From: Saccharomyces mikatae IFO 1815
Lineage: Eukaryota; Ascomycota; Saccharomycetes; Saccharomycetales; Saccharomycetaceae
Assembly: GCF_947241705.1 (NCBI RefSeq)
Contig: NC_079262.1
Span: 248,001 to 312,000, forward strand
Direction: 5' to 3'
DNA length: 64,000 nt
A program made the translations under genes and the position numbers. Positions 63,221 through 64,000 of this stretch are shown piece after piece. Numbering within the stretch: the first letter of the stretch is position 1; each line of letters opens with the position of its first letter. The notes under the pieces are model-generated. The model searched no databases and was not told the DNA's origin. It worked only from the letters and a program-made list of their open reading frames with translations.

Positions 63221-64000
63221 ATGAGGCTATTAGTGAGCTGTGTAGATAGTGGTGCCATAAAGGAAATTTTGTGCAATATTGGGACTGATACTTCCATCAA
63301 AACAGCGTCACAACCATTTCATGTCGCACCACATCTAGCTAAAGGATTAAAAGCTCATGTTGGTAGAATATGGATGATATCTAAAGATGAAGTCCTGTTG
63401 GCAAGAAATTCAGGGGTTGTTGAACTTGTGAAAATCTCAAAGCATGTCAAAAAAAATGAAGCCCTTCAAGCTGATCCAAAAGAAGAAAATCAAAATGAAA
63501 AAGATCTTTTCGATGTTCTACCCAAGTTTGATATATCCGAATTTGAAATTACCGACTCGATTACAAATCTTCTAGATGATTCCAAACTTGAGTTATTCTC
63601 AAAAAAATCTGTTAAAAGAACCAAGTTGGTGGATGAATTTGTCACATTATGTCCCATAAAAAAGGATACATTAAATAACACTTTCGTAGCTGCTACTAGA
63701 TCCGGATTACTGCATGTTATAAAAAAAGAAAATGGCGGAAAGCTAACAAAGGTGACATCTCTCGAGGTTAAAGCACCAGTAGAGTTTCTCCAGCTATACG
63801 ATCTAGAAGATGCCGATAATGATAGAGTTTTATTTGCATATGGTGGGGAAGAGAATCTGGTAAAATTAGTGGAAATGGAATCAGACTTCAAATCTCTGAA
63901 GCAAATATGGGAAGCTAAAAACGTTAAGAACGACAGATTGGATATGAGAGTTCCGGTGTGGCCCATGGCTTTGAAATTTCTGAAACCGTCCCCCAACGAA
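63221..64000 (+). CDS. NSA1: NSA1 5' part, 60S ribosome biogenesis WD40 protein (partial)
   Basis: The first 260 codons of a gene that continues past the right edge. It begins MRLLVSCVDSGAIKEILCNI, and its last readable residues are FLKPSPNE. Nsa1 is a WD-repeat protein of early nucleolar pre-60S particles (with Rrp1, Rpf1 and Mak16). The beta-propeller character shows in HVGRIWMISKDEVLLARNSG, FVAATRSGLLHVIKKENGG and RVLFAYGGEENLVKLVEME. The S. cerevisiae protein is about 463 residues, so a bit more than half is present. The RRPE/PAC promoter agrees with the assignment. Confidence 0.93.
   Translation, partial: MRLLVSCVDSGAIKEILCNIGTDTSIKTASQPFHVAPHLAKGLKAHVGRIWMISKDEVLLARNSGVVELVKISKHVKKNEALQADPKEENQNEKDLFDVLPKFDISEFEITDSITNLLDDSKLELFSKKSVKRTKLVDEFVTLCPIKKDTLNNTFVAATRSGLLHVIKKENGGKLTKVTSLEVKAPVEFLQLYDLEDADNDRVLFAYGGEENLVKLVEMESDFKSLKQIWEAKNVKNDRLDMRVPVWPMALKFLKPSPNE

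Overview
This window is nuclear DNA from a budding yeast of the genus Saccharomyces. It is gene-dense, has a single short spliceosomal intron (GTATGT / TACTAAC / AG, in SEC27), intron-bearing tRNA-Trp, Ty1/Ty2-type delta LTRs, Rap1 sites in front of ribosomal protein genes, and standard-code nuclear genes. The gene order is the one I know from the left arm of S. cerevisiae chromosome VII, running without a break from GPI10 (YGL142C) to NSA1 (YGL111W). The proteins are recognisably orthologous but not identical to the S. cerevisiae sequences as I remember them: the N-termini of Coq8 and Med31, the Sec27 acidic tail and the Nab2 Gln-rich region all differ. I therefore infer a non-cerevisiae species of the Saccharomyces sensu stricto group. 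I cannot name the species from sequence alone.

Layout. 1-130 is the 5' end of GPI10, cut by the window edge. Then follow HUL5, YGL140C, FLC3, YGL138C, SEC27, MRM2, RPL1B, PCL10, ITC1, SNT2, CEG1, RSM23, CWC23, SOH1/MED31, SCS3, MET13, MON1, RPS2, NAB2, GPG1, PRP43 and COQ8 (to 47805). From 47806 to 51746 there is a 3.9 kb stretch without a recognisable protein gene. It holds tRNA-Trp(CCA) and a pile-up of retrotransposon LTR relics, including a delta with an intact 5-bp target duplication sitting inside a second, tau-like LTR that itself lies between pieces of another delta. After it come YGL117W, CDC20, SNF4, YGL114W, SLD3, TAF6 and the 5' part of NSA1, cut at 64000.

Functions are the usual eukaryotic mixture, not an operon-like system: translation and ribosome biogenesis (RPL1B, RPS2, RSM23, MRM2, NSA1, PRP43), transcription and chromatin (ITC1, SNT2, TAF6, MED31, CEG1), RNA processing (NAB2, CWC23, PRP43), secretion and lipids (SEC27, MON1, SCS3, GPI10, FLC3), metabolism and signalling (MET13, COQ8, SNF4, PCL10, GPG1), and cell cycle and protein turnover (CDC20, SLD3, HUL5). 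Visible regulatory logic includes paired Rap1 sites before RPL1B and RPS2, RRPE/PAC-type elements before NSA1 and PRP43, a Gcn4 site before YGL117W, and Reb1 sites in two divergent promoters.

I did not find a convincing new biological system. The points most worth a second look are the nested LTR cluster with an unusually long terminal inverted repeat, two possible unannotated small genes (40313-40525 and 43079-43322), the GC-rich island that is SCS3, the Gln-Ala repeat in Nab2, and the orphan secreted-looking protein YGL138C. Gene names rest on my recognition of the proteins. Start codons were chosen by reading the DNA: several longer open frames begin at GTG or TTG, and I trimmed these to the first in-frame ATG.
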